From: Agrocybe praecox
Taxonomy: Eukaryota; Basidiomycota; Agaricomycetes; Agaricales; Agrocybaceae
DNA length: 64,000 nucleotides
Direction: 5' to 3'
NCBI GenBank assembly: GCA_964017145.1
Contig: OZ024843.1
Coordinates: 735,001 to 799,000, forward strand
A program made the translations under genes and the position numbers. Below, in pieces: positions 33,754 to 44,906 of the stretch; the stretch's first letter is position 1, and each line of letters opens with the position of its first letter. Under the pieces are notes generated by a model. It was not told the DNA's origin and searched no databases. It saw only the letters and a program-made list of their open reading frames with translations.

Positions 33754-35119
33754 ATGAGCTCAGTATCATTTACTCGCGCGCTCGCCCTCTCGATATTTCT
33801 CTTTATTTTTGTAAATGCCGCCACTATTCCAAGTAAAGGCGACATTTCTTCCAACGGAGGTCAACAATCATGTAAGAATTTATGACAACGGCATGAGTGG
33901 TGAGTTACCTCAGAGTTTTTATTCGACATATGACGCACTCCTGATTGTATTTTCCAGGAGGACACTTAGTAACGGCAAAAAACAGGATTATATCAAAGCT
34001 ATTCGATCATCTTCCAGTCGATTCCCTCGCGTAGTCCAGCAATAAAAACAGCTAAATCAAGATACGACGAATTCAATTCATATCATATTACCATTGCGGA
34101 TAATGTTCACTTTGTGGTAAAGACGCCATTGGTACTTGAGTCTTGTACGCAGTTTTTTACTAACCATCCCATGTCCCGGAAACTCTTAGGGGCAATTTTT
34201 GCCATGGCATAGATTATTCTTGATTTATTTCGAGGAAGCTTTGCGTAGCGAGTGCAGTTACCAAGGCTCTATCCCGTAAGTGGTCCTTTATAATGCGATT
34301 TTCATAGCCTTGGTTAATCATTCTCGTCACTCTGTAAGGTACTGGGATTGGACATTAGATACAAAGTCTGAAGAGTAGTACGCGTACTATATACTCCCCC
34401 GACATATTGCTATTTAATAAATCGTTACCTAATAGCTTCGCTGATTCTCCTGTATGGGACGCCGACACTGGCTTCGGAGGAAATGGGGTTCCTGGAACAT
34501 ACACTTTGCCTCCATACGGCAATGACTCCAAGATCTATGATCCGGGACAATTTGTAGGATGTGTTCAAGATGGCCCATTTGCTGACTATACCATCCGTCT
34601 CGGTCCTGGAAAGCTGGTAACAGAGCACTGTCTCGTTCGAGGATTCAATTCCACAGAAGCGGCAAAATATCTGACCACAGACCTCGTCAAGGATACCATC
34701 AACCAGAAGGACTTCGAAAATTTCAGGATTCAGCTGGAGGGCGGACCTCAAGCTCCCGATCACAGACTTCATGATAGTGGTCATATTTCCGTTGGTGGAG
34801 ATATGGCGAATTTTTACTCAAGTCCAAGTGGTAAGTCTTCCATCTCATATCTAAAAACCCCGGCTGTATTAAACCTGTGATATCCAATTAGATCCTATTT
34901 TCTATCTGCACCATGCCAACCTGGATCGACTTTGGTGAATCTGGCAAAACCTCAATCCTTCTCGCATGTATGATATTTCTGGCCGGTCTTCGACCACTTC
35001 CCCTTCTTCGAACATCACTCTTGAATTTCCTCTTCAGATGGGTAATATCGGGAAAAACAGTACCCATTCGGAATGTCATGGATATTCATTCTGAAGGAAA
35101 TTGCTATACCTATATCTAG
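33754..35119 (+). pseudogene. tyrosinase pseudogene (secreted, type-3 copper)
   Basis: A signal-peptide-like start (MSSVSFTRALALSIFLFIFV) and all parts of a fungal tyrosinase domain follow in order, but with breaks. These are an in-frame TGA at 33883-33885 after CKNL, a shift of frame between KAIR and SIPSRSPAIK near 34005, a TGA at 34936-34938 where the family has Trp (LDRLW then stop then IWQ), and another shift near 35055 before VPIRNVMD. Copper-A parts (YHITIADNVHF, GQFLPWHRLF) and copper-B parts (LHDSGHISVGG, FYLHHANLDRLW) are recognisable, as are SPVWDADTGFGG and CVQDGPFADYT. Working tyrosinases oxidise phenols to quinones. Old exon boundaries remain visible, so it is a decayed normal gene, not a retrocopy. 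It is also possible that sequencing errors explain single breaks, but not four. Confidence 0.85.
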
Positions 35120-35883
35120 TTATCATTATACCCCTTCCTGAATTGTATCTAGCGCGCTTGGTACCGTAATGCTTGTGGATTAGGGCGCTCTGTATATCCC
35201 TTTGTTGACTAGCTCTGAGTGCCCTTATCAGTGGTTTGATGCATTTCTCTAGATTTTCCATTAAATTGTGTATACTCCCGAATTCAGGATAAAATAAAAA
35301 TAAAGTATATTGTCTATAGAGATTTAAACTAGGTAGCCATAACGAATTTGTGGCAAGTACTTCTCGATCCATCCATTGCGCTTTGATTGCGCTTCCTGTT
35401 CTTTTTTGGACCCGGCATTCTGATGCGCTGTATGTAACATCACGCACGCACGTGGACTTTCCTATTGGCTACTTGAGTACTTTTGTCCTGTGTGAATTTC
35501 TTTATCGGTGACCGAGTCCTGAAGCTTGAAGGCCTGAAGGTCTGACCCTTCAACGACATCGATGACTCAAGTTCTTTGATATAACCTTCCATTCCCTCCG
35601 TGGACACTTTTGGTACTGAGATAAATTCTTACGAGGCTCTGATATAACCGGTATGTTAAAGTTTCGCGTTGTTATAAATTCCAAACTTTTGCCAGAATTC
35701 GACGAATCCATCACAAGGCTTCTTTTCACTTCTGTTGGATGTCCACATGCTCCATGTCCAACTGCGGGATACACAGTGGAATCGAGTTAGAATACGTAAG
35801 CGTGAAACACAGGGGGTTTCGAACGGGAATTTGGGATATAATGAGAAGAACTAAAGGATCGTGCTCTCCCCCGGTTGACCCTG
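35120..35883. other. intergenic, phytase upstream region
   Basis: No gene recognised. TTCGAACGGGAATTTGGGATATAATG near 35820 gives a weak TATA-like TATAAT 50 bp before the phytase ATG. Confidence 0.45.
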
Positions 35884-37564
35884 ATGTTCCTTGCTGCCAC
35901 CATCTACCTCTTCGTCCTATTACAGGCAAATGCCCTGCCAACCAAGAACATACAGGGGGACGTGAAGGAACAATTCTTTCCTCCTGAAATACAGAATAAA
36001 TGGGCTGCCTACACACCTTACTTTCCTGCGGAAGTTTACACGCCAACTCCCGAAAATTGTGTTATTACACAAGTAAGTCTCTTTCCTAACAAAAACAATC
36101 ATACATTAAACACTTTAGGTCAATATCGTACGCAGACCTATGTTTCATGCTTCTTGACAAGTCCAAGCCTTAATTTTACCCCAGATTCAGCGTCACGGTG
36201 CTCGTTTCCCTACATCGGGTGCTGGTACAAAAATTATGTCGGCTGTTAATAAGCTTAAATCAGCAAGCTACTTTACGGACTCACGATTGAATTTCCTGAC
36301 CAACTATACCTATACACTCGGTCATGATGATCTCGTACCATTTGGAGCTTTACAGTAAGTACCGTTTTTATCTCGCGGACTTTAATTTAATACAATATAT
36401 TGACTGAACATAGATCTTCACAAGCGGGAGCTGAAGCCTTTAATCGATACTCCAATCTCGTATCGAAGCGAAATCTTCCATTTGTCAGGTCTTCAAGCAG
36501 TAATCGGGTTGTGGATTCGGCCACCAACTGGACAGCAGGTAGCTGATCGCGTTGCACAAATTCTAGACACACATTCAATTATCTCAAAGGATTCTCTGTG
36601 GCAAGTCATCAAACACTACGTCCCAGTCTCTCCGTCATTCTCTCAGAAAACGTACGTCTAGGTTCTTATTGAAGAGTTCCTTCATCTTAGTATATCACCG
36701 TACAATACTAGTTCAACGATACCCTTGACGACTCGATGTGCCCCAATGCAGGCTCCTCAGATAGCGAGACAGACATTTGGACATCGATATACGGCCAACT
36801 GATTGCTGACAGACTTAATTCACAAGCTCCGGGTGCTAATCTAAATGCAGCGGATATATCTAATCTCATCCCGCTCTGCGCATTCGAAACTGTCGCAAAA
36901 GAAACACCGAGCCCGTTCTGTTCACTATTCACCCCGGAACAATTCTCTCAATTCGAGTACTTTGGCGATTTGGACAAGTACTACGGAACCGGGTTCGTCT
37001 TTTTCTTTCCGTTATTTAGCGGCAATTATAATTCATGAAGTACTTAGGTATGGCCAGCCACTTGGGCGAGTTCAAGGCGTCGGATATGTCAACGAACTTA
37101 TTGCACGACTCACAGACACGCCCGTACGCGACGATACGCAGACAAACAGAACGCTAGACGCGTCACCTATCACCTTCCCTCTCGATCGCACCCTATACGC
37201 CGACTTCTCGCACGACAACCAAATGATCGCAATCTACTCAGCATTGGGACTTTTCAATCAGAGCTTACCGCTGGATCCCACCTCGCCCGACCGCAATCGC
37301 ACCTGGGTTACAAGTCGACTGACTCCATTTAGCGCGAGGATGGTTACAGAACGTCTGTCATGTGAGCCAGAGCATGCCCGGAGTACGGCATCCTCCCATC
37401 CAAATGCCCAAACGTTCGTCAGGATCCTCGTGGACGATGCCGTTCAGCCTCTAAAATTTTGTGGCGGGGACGAGAATGGTTTATGCACATTGGATGCTTT
37501 CGTAGCCAGTCAGAGTTACTCTAGAAATAATGGCGATGGAGATTTCGCAAGGTGTTTCGCATAG
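35884..37564 (+). CDS. secreted phytase, histidine acid phosphatase family
   Basis: Seven exons (35884-36072, 36119-36127, 36185-36354, 36414-36538, 36590-36651, 36712-36992, 37048-37564) give 450 residues with the frame kept throughout. Residues 1-18 form a signal peptide ending near ANALP. The catalytic RHGARFPTSG is at 36191-36220 with the nucleophilic His. The proton donor pair His-Asp is in YADFSHDNQM at 37211-37216. DDSMCPNAGSSD and several Cys fit fungal phytases, which release phosphate from phytate outside the cell. The second exon is only 9 nt (V-N-I), required to link CVITQ to IQRHGARF. The gene is intact, unlike the tyrosinase beside it. An LTR element is inserted 50 bp after the stop and could change 3' end formation. 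Confidence 0.88.
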
Positions 37565-37614
37565 AGGGAGAACTTATAGTCAAACTTTACAGATCAGAAT
37601 TTATGTGAAGATGC

Positions 37615-38109
37615 TGTAAGGTACGCACCTTGCCTACGCCCGAAACCGACACAAACACACTATCTCGACGCGGAGCCAACATTTCGGACCGAAGCCATTC
37701 CCCCTTTTCCTTATACTACGTTTTTAGTTTATTTTCCTTTCTGCCAGCGAAGCACCCTTAAGGGTTCTCCGTCGCTTGTTTAATTAGTCTTAGAAACTTC
37801 TTTTCGCCTAGATAAACCCCTCCTAATTTGATTTGATTCCAAATCTTGCCCCCTGAGTATCCTTACAAGTAGAATTACATATATATACGTAGTACTACTT
37901 GTTTGTACTCCCCAGCAAAAATATAGTGTGTCTCACCCTCGTTATTGGTCCATGCAACGCTACGCCATGTTCTGACCGCTATCCAAGCCACTCTTTTCTT
38001 GTCTCGAACAACCCTTTCCATTCACTGGCACCAAGAGGTTTAGAACCCCGAGACGATTCCGCCTCGTCTCACCTCTTTCCCCGAACTCACAACGGTTCAC
38101 ATCGTTTCA
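37615..38109 (+). repeat. 5' LTR
   Basis: Begins TGTAAGGTACGCACC and ends CACATCGTTTCA (TG...CA), 495 bp, same length and sequence as 41187-41681 at all compared points. Confidence 0.88.
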
Positions 38110-38110
38110 A

Positions 38111-38132
38111 TTGGAGCCCACCGCGAGGGGTT
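38111..38132 (+). other. tRNA primer-binding site
   Basis: TGGAGCCCACCGCGAGGGGTTC starts 1-2 nt after the LTR. Its reverse complement has the form of a tRNA 3' end: GAACCCC (T-arm) then an acceptor strand ending in CCA. Confidence 0.7.
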
Positions 38133-38363
38133 CTAAATCCCTTGCTTCGCAAAAACACACCTTCCTGTTTTCACTCCATTTTCTGCTTTCACAACGCGCC
38201 GTGCGCTGTTGTTTGATCATCACACTCATACATATTCTGGCAACACTCCACACAACGTTGAACGCCCCTCAGCCTGATATATTTTGTCCTCTACGTCTAG
38301 TATCAGTTCCGTCATCGATTAATCCGACCTTCATTTACGTTGTGGCCGTTGAGCAAAGCCACG

Positions 38364-41333
38364 ATGTCATACTTGCTCAATATTCCATCGAGAAATCACC
38401 ACACGGCACCTCAATTCGACGGCAAAGCATCCAACCTCCTCGCATACCTGGACGAAATCGAGTCTCTCGCTCACCAATTCGCTCTTTCATCACGCGAAAC
38501 AATTCAACTCTCCATTCGCTACTCGCCTCACGAATCCTACGAGCTCTGGAACTCACTTGACAATGCTAGATCCGATGACTGGTCCGCGTTCAAATCCGAG
38601 CTATACTCCTACTATCCCGAACTCAACTTACAACGTCGCTACTCAATCCTGGATCTCGAAACACTCGTCGAAAATCAAGATTTATTTTCCATCACCAACC
38701 TAGACCAGCTCGGAGAATATTACCGTCGTTTTATCGTTATTTCAAAGTACCTGCACGACAAAGGCACGCTAAGTCATCGAGAAATCAGCTCCTACTTCAT
38801 TTCGGGTCTCGGTTTTGCACTTCGATCGCACGTCCGCTGTCAGCTACGCCTAGAGAACCCAAAGCATCATCCAGACGACGCCTACACGCTCAAACAAGTA
38901 TACGATGCGTCCCTCTTCATTTTATCTGGTGGCACCGACTCCCAACCATCCGATTCCATTCCGGATAATGCATCTATTACGACTCAGACCATCGATATGA
39001 GCGCAATCGTTCAGGAATTACTAGCGCGCCGTCTTCCGTTACAGCACGCGCATGCATCTTCGACCCACAGTAAATCATCACGGCCAACCTACATCACACC
39101 GACGTCGACTTCAGACCCTTACGCGCAGCCGATCAAATCTACGAACCCGCATTCTCAATCCATCCACAATGCGGCGCGTACTTCTCGCGGGATCAATACC
39201 ACGAGCTCATTTGATACACAACCCAAGCAGACTCACAACGTACAAGCCTATCAACACAACTACAATTCGTCGAATGGCCATAACAACACCGACATGGCCA
39301 CGGATTTATCATTTTCCATCACCAATCGCGATATTCTCTCCTTATCACCTGGCGTACAGCGTAAAGTCGAAGAACTCATCACAACGATGGACCACGAACA
39401 CGGCATTCCAAAGCAGGAAGACGAAAGCACCTATGATTACATAGACGAAGGATCGCCAGTTCAAGTTTTCACATCGAACTATCAAACGACTCATCCCGCA
39501 GCAAGCCACCAGCGATTCACGCGTCAAATGGACAATTTACCCCTTCCTATTCCACTCTCCGATGCGTTTATGCTAGCCGACACTTTCATGGAGCTTTCCA
39601 CCCTCGACGACGTCCATTTTTCTTCCGTCAACAAATCAAGCTCATGGAATACTACTGTACTAGTTCTCGTGGCGACAGATTCTGGTGCTATGACGGAAAC
39701 TTGCTCAGCTGACCATGGCGGCAAGATGCTCGATAATCTATTAAGCTCGAGAACCACGAATTTACCCACAGGAGACGAAGACGACAAGTTATTGAACACC
39801 TCCGCAACAACTTCCCGTTCCTCCGAAGTACACATTTTCGGCACAATATTCGATATCGACGATAACCCCTCACTATTCATCAAAGATGCTAACCTGAACC
39901 AGACAATAACATCCCAGGACGATGATCTACGTACGAGGACAATACTTCCGGAACTTCCAGGAGGTTCATTCTATTCCACTCCACTCGCTTTGGATTCTGT
40001 CAGGACTAGCCATTTCCAACACCCCGTTTCTCAGTCTCCGCCAATTGTCAGTAATATTACCCACGACGTCGCAGTCTTGCCGAGCAGCGAACGCCTTGAT
40101 GCGCAGTTCATTTCTCCACAAACGTCTTATTTACCAGCAACAGACGAAAACACCAATTTCAACCTCGCATCGTCGCTTAAGCCAGGAACACACGACGCCT
40201 CTAATCGACGCCCAGGATTCGCGCAAAGTATGGACACTTACGATATTGCTCTAGTCCCGTCAATGCAGCCGCCAGAACCACCCTCAAATTTCCCCGCGCC
40301 GTCACATTCATCATCAACCATCAACAACCACAGCTTCGAATGTTCGTACCACCTCGCACACGACGGCGTCTCTATCGCAGAAATTATCCGCGCAGTTAGC
40401 GAGCCGGCATTACTGACATCTCAGGACCTCTGGGCATATTCCAACAACTTTATTTCTGAACTCACATGCTCGTATCACCTCGCACCCGCCGCCGCCTCTA
40501 CCTGTTGCATGCTAGGCATCGAAAATCAAGACTCGGGATTCTCACTATGCATCGGTACTCGCGATTTCGCTCAAATCACATCAATGTTACCTGCGGAACC
40601 ACAGGAAATAACGTCTTCCATTAGCTCGATCGCACACGATGACGTCGTATTCGCTAGTCGCCCTATCTATACACCAGTCAAGCTCACCCCTCTCTTTTCA
40701 AACGACGAAGCAGGCAAGGAAACCACCAATAAAACGGCACCAAATGTAATCCTGGAACAGTACCACGTCGAAATTCGCCACGGCCATCACTCGCTCATAT
40801 ATTCCCCTACGATAAATCGACTTCAATATTCGAATATCCGCACCGACAAACCCTTATCATCACCTAGCCTCGAACCGATTCGCTGGACACCCAATAAATG
40901 GATATATTTAGTCTGCAACGCACTAATCGGCATCGCTTCGACTTGCCTCATTTACAGCATCCTCAAACTCGGCATCAATACACTTTACTATCCCGAATTC
41001 GCCCCTATTTTGACTAGCTCCGCCGGATTCACAAATCAATACCTACCTTATATTTTACACGCCGAATATTTCCCACCCACATACCGTTCACCTTCGACCT
41101 CGCCGACATATTTTATTTTTCTACTTATTAAATTTTCGACCACGGATTGGCTGACGTGGAAGTCAGCATTCGAAGTCCCCGGGAGATGTAAGGTACGCAC
41201 CTTGCCTACGCCCGAAACCGACACAAACACACTATCTCGACGCGGAGCCAACATTTCGGACCGAAGCCATTCCCCCTTTTCCTTATACTACGTTTTTAGT
41301 TTATTTTCCTTTCTGCCAGCGAAGCACCCTTAA
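38364..41333 (+). CDS. retrotransposon gag-like polyprotein with Ser/Thr-rich extension and membrane segment
   Basis: One uninterrupted frame of 989 residues from ATG at 38364. The frame is also open for 8 codons upstream from a TTG. Residues about 10-190 fit the fungal LTR-element gag domain: FDGKASNLLAYLDEIESL, SIRYSPHESYELW, DWSAFKSELYSYYP, and LGEYYRRFIVISKYLHDKG. No zinc knuckle is seen. The rest is Ser/Thr-rich. One LVLVATDSGAMTETC phrase faintly recalls a retropepsin active site. Near residues 850-885 there is a hydrophobic segment (WIYLVCNALIGIASTCLIYS) and another near 930. The last 49 codons lie inside the 3' LTR, so the LTR supplies the stop. No RT or integrase. Role of the extension unknown. 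Confidence 0.7.
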   Translation: MSYLLNIPSRNHHTAPQFDGKASNLLAYLDEIESLAHQFALSSRETIQLSIRYSPHESYELWNSLDNARSDDWSAFKSELYSYYPELNLQRRYSILDLETLVENQDLFSITNLDQLGEYYRRFIVISKYLHDKGTLSHREISSYFISGLGFALRSHVRCQLRLENPKHHPDDAYTLKQVYDASLFILSGGTDSQPSDSIPDNASITTQTIDMSAIVQELLARRLPLQHAHASSTHSKSSRPTYITPTSTSDPYAQPIKSTNPHSQSIHNAARTSRGINTTSSFDTQPKQTHNVQAYQHNYNSSNGHNNTDMATDLSFSITNRDILSLSPGVQRKVEELITTMDHEHGIPKQEDESTYDYIDEGSPVQVFTSNYQTTHPAASHQRFTRQMDNLPLPIPLSDAFMLADTFMELSTLDDVHFSSVNKSSSWNTTVLVLVATDSGAMTETCSADHGGKMLDNLLSSRTTNLPTGDEDDKLLNTSATTSRSSEVHIFGTIFDIDDNPSLFIKDANLNQTITSQDDDLRTRTILPELPGGSFYSTPLALDSVRTSHFQHPVSQSPPIVSNITHDVAVLPSSERLDAQFISPQTSYLPATDENTNFNLASSLKPGTHDASNRRPGFAQSMDTYDIALVPSMQPPEPPSNFPAPSHSSSTINNHSFECSYHLAHDGVSIAEIIRAVSEPALLTSQDLWAYSNNFISELTCSYHLAPAAASTCCMLGIENQDSGFSLCIGTRDFAQITSMLPAEPQEITSSISSIAHDDVVFASRPIYTPVKLTPLFSNDEAGKETTNKTAPNVILEQYHVEIRHGHHSLIYSPTINRLQYSNIRTDKPLSSPSLEPIRWTPNKWIYLVCNALIGIASTCLIYSILKLGINTLYYPEFAPILTSSAGFTNQYLPYILHAEYFPPTYRSPSTSPTYFIFLLIKFSTTDWLTWKSAFEVPGRCKVRTLPTPETDTNTLSRRGANISDRSHSPFSLYYVFSLFSFLPAKHP

Positions 41334-41681
41334 GGGTTCTCCGTCGCTTGTTTAATTAGTCTTAGAAACTTCTTTTCGCCTAGATAAACCCCTCCTAATT
41401 TGATTTGATTCCAAATCTTGCCCCCTGAGTATCCTTACAAGTAGAATTACATATATATACGTAGTACTACTTGTTTGTACTCCCCAGCAAAAATATAGTG
41501 TGTCTCACCCTCGTTATTGGTCCATGCAACGCTACGCCATGTTCTGACCGCTATCCAAGCCACTCTTTTCTTGTCTCGAACAACCCTTTCCATTCACTGG
41601 CACCAAGAGGTTTAGAACCCCGAGACGATTCCGCCTCGTCTCACCTCTTTCCCCGAACTCACAACGGTTCACATCGTTTCA
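41187..41681 (+). repeat. 3' LTR
   Basis: Repeat of 37615-38109. Only a short purine run (GGGAGA) precedes it, a weak polypurine tract. Confidence 0.88.
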
Positions 41682-41685
41682 ATGC

Positions 41686-43133
41686 CCAGGACATGCCTAG
41701 GACGCATCCCATCACTGTTCTTCAATACATGCGATCCACGCTAAGCGCTAAGCGCTGTCCCTCTTCAGCGAAATACTTGTTCCCCTCCGCACCGTGGCCT
41801 CTGTCTTGACATCATTTAGCAGGCCTTACAATTCGTTCGTCGACGTTGTTAAATATATCTCACAGACCACCGCCCACTATGCGTCGCACAGACTTTCCAA
41901 GAGCTGACCAGGTCGGAAGAGTTTCCTCATTGCTCTTTTTATGATAATTGACGTTATACTCGTTATTGTTAGCATAGACACGAGCAAAGTTGGGAAATTA
42001 CTCTATTTGGGTATACTAAAAGAGCACCTTGATCGTCCTCCGCTCAGAAGCTGCTTGGATCCAGCGGCATAGCCCGGATATAGAGATTGATTTCGGTCAA
42101 TGTAAGACACGAATGTACAGCATCTCTTGCCTGCTATATACGTTGGCTTCGCCCCAACTTGTGATCATAACTGTACCACAATAGGACTTGATTGTTACGG
42201 TCAAGTCTGAGCGAGGAAAATGACGAACAGAATTTGGGATCAACGAAGGATGTGAGTTGATTCGACGAAGATACAAGACAAGGTAAGCTACAAATATATA
42301 TAATATAATGTAAAGTGAAACATAACGCGTAACATGGTGACAATGACCTTGACCGTCACATTGATGACGATAAGTTCTATTCTCGTGACCTCCTCAAATA
42401 GATTGCGGATATGTGTCAATGCCTCAAGGCCTCATGCCGCACGCCATATCCGAATACCCTCGACCACTATCACCATAATCGTGCGCCGCTGCTCGACATA
42501 ATTCCAATGCCGACCCAGCTGATTATGCCAGCCCTAGTCACCCGAGATAGCACTGCTTTCACATATTCTTCGAGTCGAGGGAAACCCGTCGATTTAAATA
42601 AACATGATATTTTTATTTTACCCCGAGAAATCCGCTGGCCAGCGCGACAGCGTTAAATTTATAGAAGTCGTGTTTCTGGATGCGCGTGGCCTGACAAGGT
42701 TACTGTACAAATACGTATAATTTTAACCCACCTATGTACTTCTGTCGAACGTTCAGGACAACTCGGTCGTCTCGAGCTCAGGCTCCTTACAGTCATTTTG
42801 TACACTGCATAGTACATACATAATAGTACGGATCAAAGGGACACCAATGGCTTTCCCAGTTGATTCCCGAGATTCTTTGTCATCAGTCGGAGCCACGGGA
42901 CCGGTACATACCAATAATAAACTGAAAGATCAACCATGCCGCTTAGTGCGGTTATTGATTTAGTTCACCAACATGATGACCAGGCCAAAGGTGCCCGTCC
43001 TTCCTTCTGTTTCAACTTCTTCCTCCACGTCCCTTGGATTCTTCTCCAATTTCATTGAAAACGCTCTCTGAAGCTTACACGTCTCATTCGATAGCACGAT
43101 TGCCAACGTTCTCGTTATTATCTTCCTCCGACG
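41686..43133. other. intergenic, no gene recognised
   Basis: Original downstream flank of the phytase gene followed by AT-rich spacer. Short frames only. Confidence 0.5.
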
Positions 43134-44906
43134 ATGGCAAGCTTCAAACGAATATTTTTCCTACTGCTATCATGTCTCTTCCTAATTCCAGAAGCGGCAC
43201 GAGCAATTTTTAACCCTGTACGCTCGCATGAAGGAGATACTTTCTTTGATGGATGGGATTTTTATGGGAATGTGGATAATACAACTTGGGGTGAGTGTCG
43301 TTTTAATCAAGAGTCGGCTGTGGTAGTGGTGGGGGTGACTTCAAACACTTTCGCATTTAGTACCAGCCTAAATAGGCTTGGTTGTATCTGTGAACAGCGC
43401 ATCTACGTTGGGAAGTGCTTATGGTGCATATTTTCAAAGCTTAGAATTGTTTAAAGCCAAAATTGGGACCGTCAGAAACCAAACAATGGCTCTGCGGTAC
43501 AAAGCAGATGACAGAGTTATGACTGCCTGCGCTTACCATGACCCATCTAACTCGCCCTCATGATACAAGAACGTTTAAATACTGATAACTTACTTCCTTG
43601 TCGGACTTGAATTTACAGGAAATGTCACGTTTCAGGACCGCGCAAACGCAACCTCAAAAAGACTGGCATTTATCAACGGAGCTGGGAATGCGATTGTCAA
43701 GGTGGACAACTCAAGTGTGCTGCAGCCGCCATTAGCACAGGGCGACGTTGTTAACCGCGATTCGGTATATTATAATTTCTCTTTTTATCAATCTGGAGCC
43801 TGACGCAGCATCACACAGATTCGATTGACGTCGTTGGATAGCTATCCAATAGGTTCCTTAATTATTATAGACGCGGTACATGTACCGTTCGGATGTTCAG
43901 TATGTCCCATTTTCTTCTTAAATATACCAATAGTTAACCTGTTTATTGAGGTCTGGCCATCGTTTTGGACATACGGGATACAGTCGGAATGGCCCTCCGC
44001 TGGAGAGATCGACATCATAGAAGCCATAAACCAAATGGACCATAACCAGATTGCGCTACATACGCGTGGTGGGTGCTCGCAGTCCCCACCGCCTCCAGGC
44101 GTTCAGACACAAACGGGAAGCACGATTGAGACAGACTGTAGTACGGATAGAGGGTGTATTGTGGCCGAAACAAAGCCAAACAGTTATGGTGCTGGGTTTA
44201 ATAATGCTGGTGGAGGAGTGTACGCAATGCAGATGGCGTTGAGTGGGATATATGTTTGGTTTTGGAGCGTACGTTTATCGATTTATCTGGATTTCAACTC
44301 TCTTAATGTTTCCTTGCAGAGGGCGAACATCCCGCAGAACGTTGTTCAAATGAACTCTTCCTCCTCTATGGACATTTCTTCTTGGGGAATCCCGACTGCA
44401 TCGTACCCCGCAACGACATGCGACATGAACACGTTCTTCCCTCCTCAAAACCTCGTTTTATTGACTACGCTATGCGGGGTCTGGGCAGGCGTACCAAGTA
44501 TCTATCAATCGACATGTAAAACCCCTACAGGGAACTGCGTACGTCGTTTTGATTCCGCTTAATCATCAATACATGCTAATTAAGAGTCCGCGACGCTCAG
44601 TTTACTGACAACGTTCTGGGCCCAGCGTCCAACTTTGACCAAGCCTACTGGGAAATCCGGTACATCCGCACGTTCCTTGCTGATGATGCACCTCCGATCC
44701 CACCACAATGGGCTACCACCTCGTCATCGTCGTCGACGGCGTCGCTGCCCACTGCAGGGAGTGGAGGAGCTCCTACTACGAATGGGACGGAGATTCCTAG
44801 GCCTCCAGTTGCCAGCCGACATAGTGGTGCTGTGTCGGTGAATAGAGATATTAAGAAAGGTTTTTGGGTACTGATGCTTGGGGTGGTGGGATTTACTATG
44901 CGTTAA
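43134..44906 (+). CDS. GH16 family endo-beta-1,3(4)-glucanase-like, secreted or anchored
   Basis: Six exons (43134-43290, 43619-43764, 43819-43899, 43951-44268, 44320-44542, 44587-44906) give 414 residues. The N-terminal 23 residues form a signal peptide. The catalytic signature E-I-D-I-I-E is at 44005-44022 within WPSAGEIDIIEAINQMD, with nucleophile and acid Glu both kept. HVPFGCSVWPSFWTYG and NVLGPASNFDQAYWEIRYIR are typical. A Ser/Thr-rich linker and a final hydrophobic stretch (GFWVLMLGVVGF) suggest a wall or membrane anchor. GH16 enzymes cut or remodel beta-glucans of the cell wall. The first intron is 328 nt, far longer than others here, and contains an open frame. The fifth splice junction has two close donor choices; I used GTCGTT to keep the frame. 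Confidence 0.82.

Larger units (their letters stand above)
37615..41681 (+). mobile_element. LTR retrotransposon with a single gag-like ORF, no pol found
   Basis: Two 495-bp LTRs bound a 4067-bp element. A primer-binding site follows the left LTR. The internal region has one long ORF with a gag-like N-terminal third. I see no reverse transcriptase, RNase H or integrase motifs, so it must depend on enzymes from another element. The sequence ATGC occurs directly before the left LTR (37611-37614) and directly after the right LTR (41682-41685), a probable 4-bp target duplication. LTRs are identical wherever I compared them, so insertion is recent. Confidence 0.88.

Noticed and set aside
39660..39720. 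Retropepsin active site in the LTR element ORF
   Set aside because: A single D-S-G with weak context; the surrounding residues do not follow the protease pattern. Mentioned only as faint resemblance.
42411..42656. Plus-strand frame of 81 codons
   Set aside because: No motif, and it lies in AT-rich spacer next to many similar chance frames.
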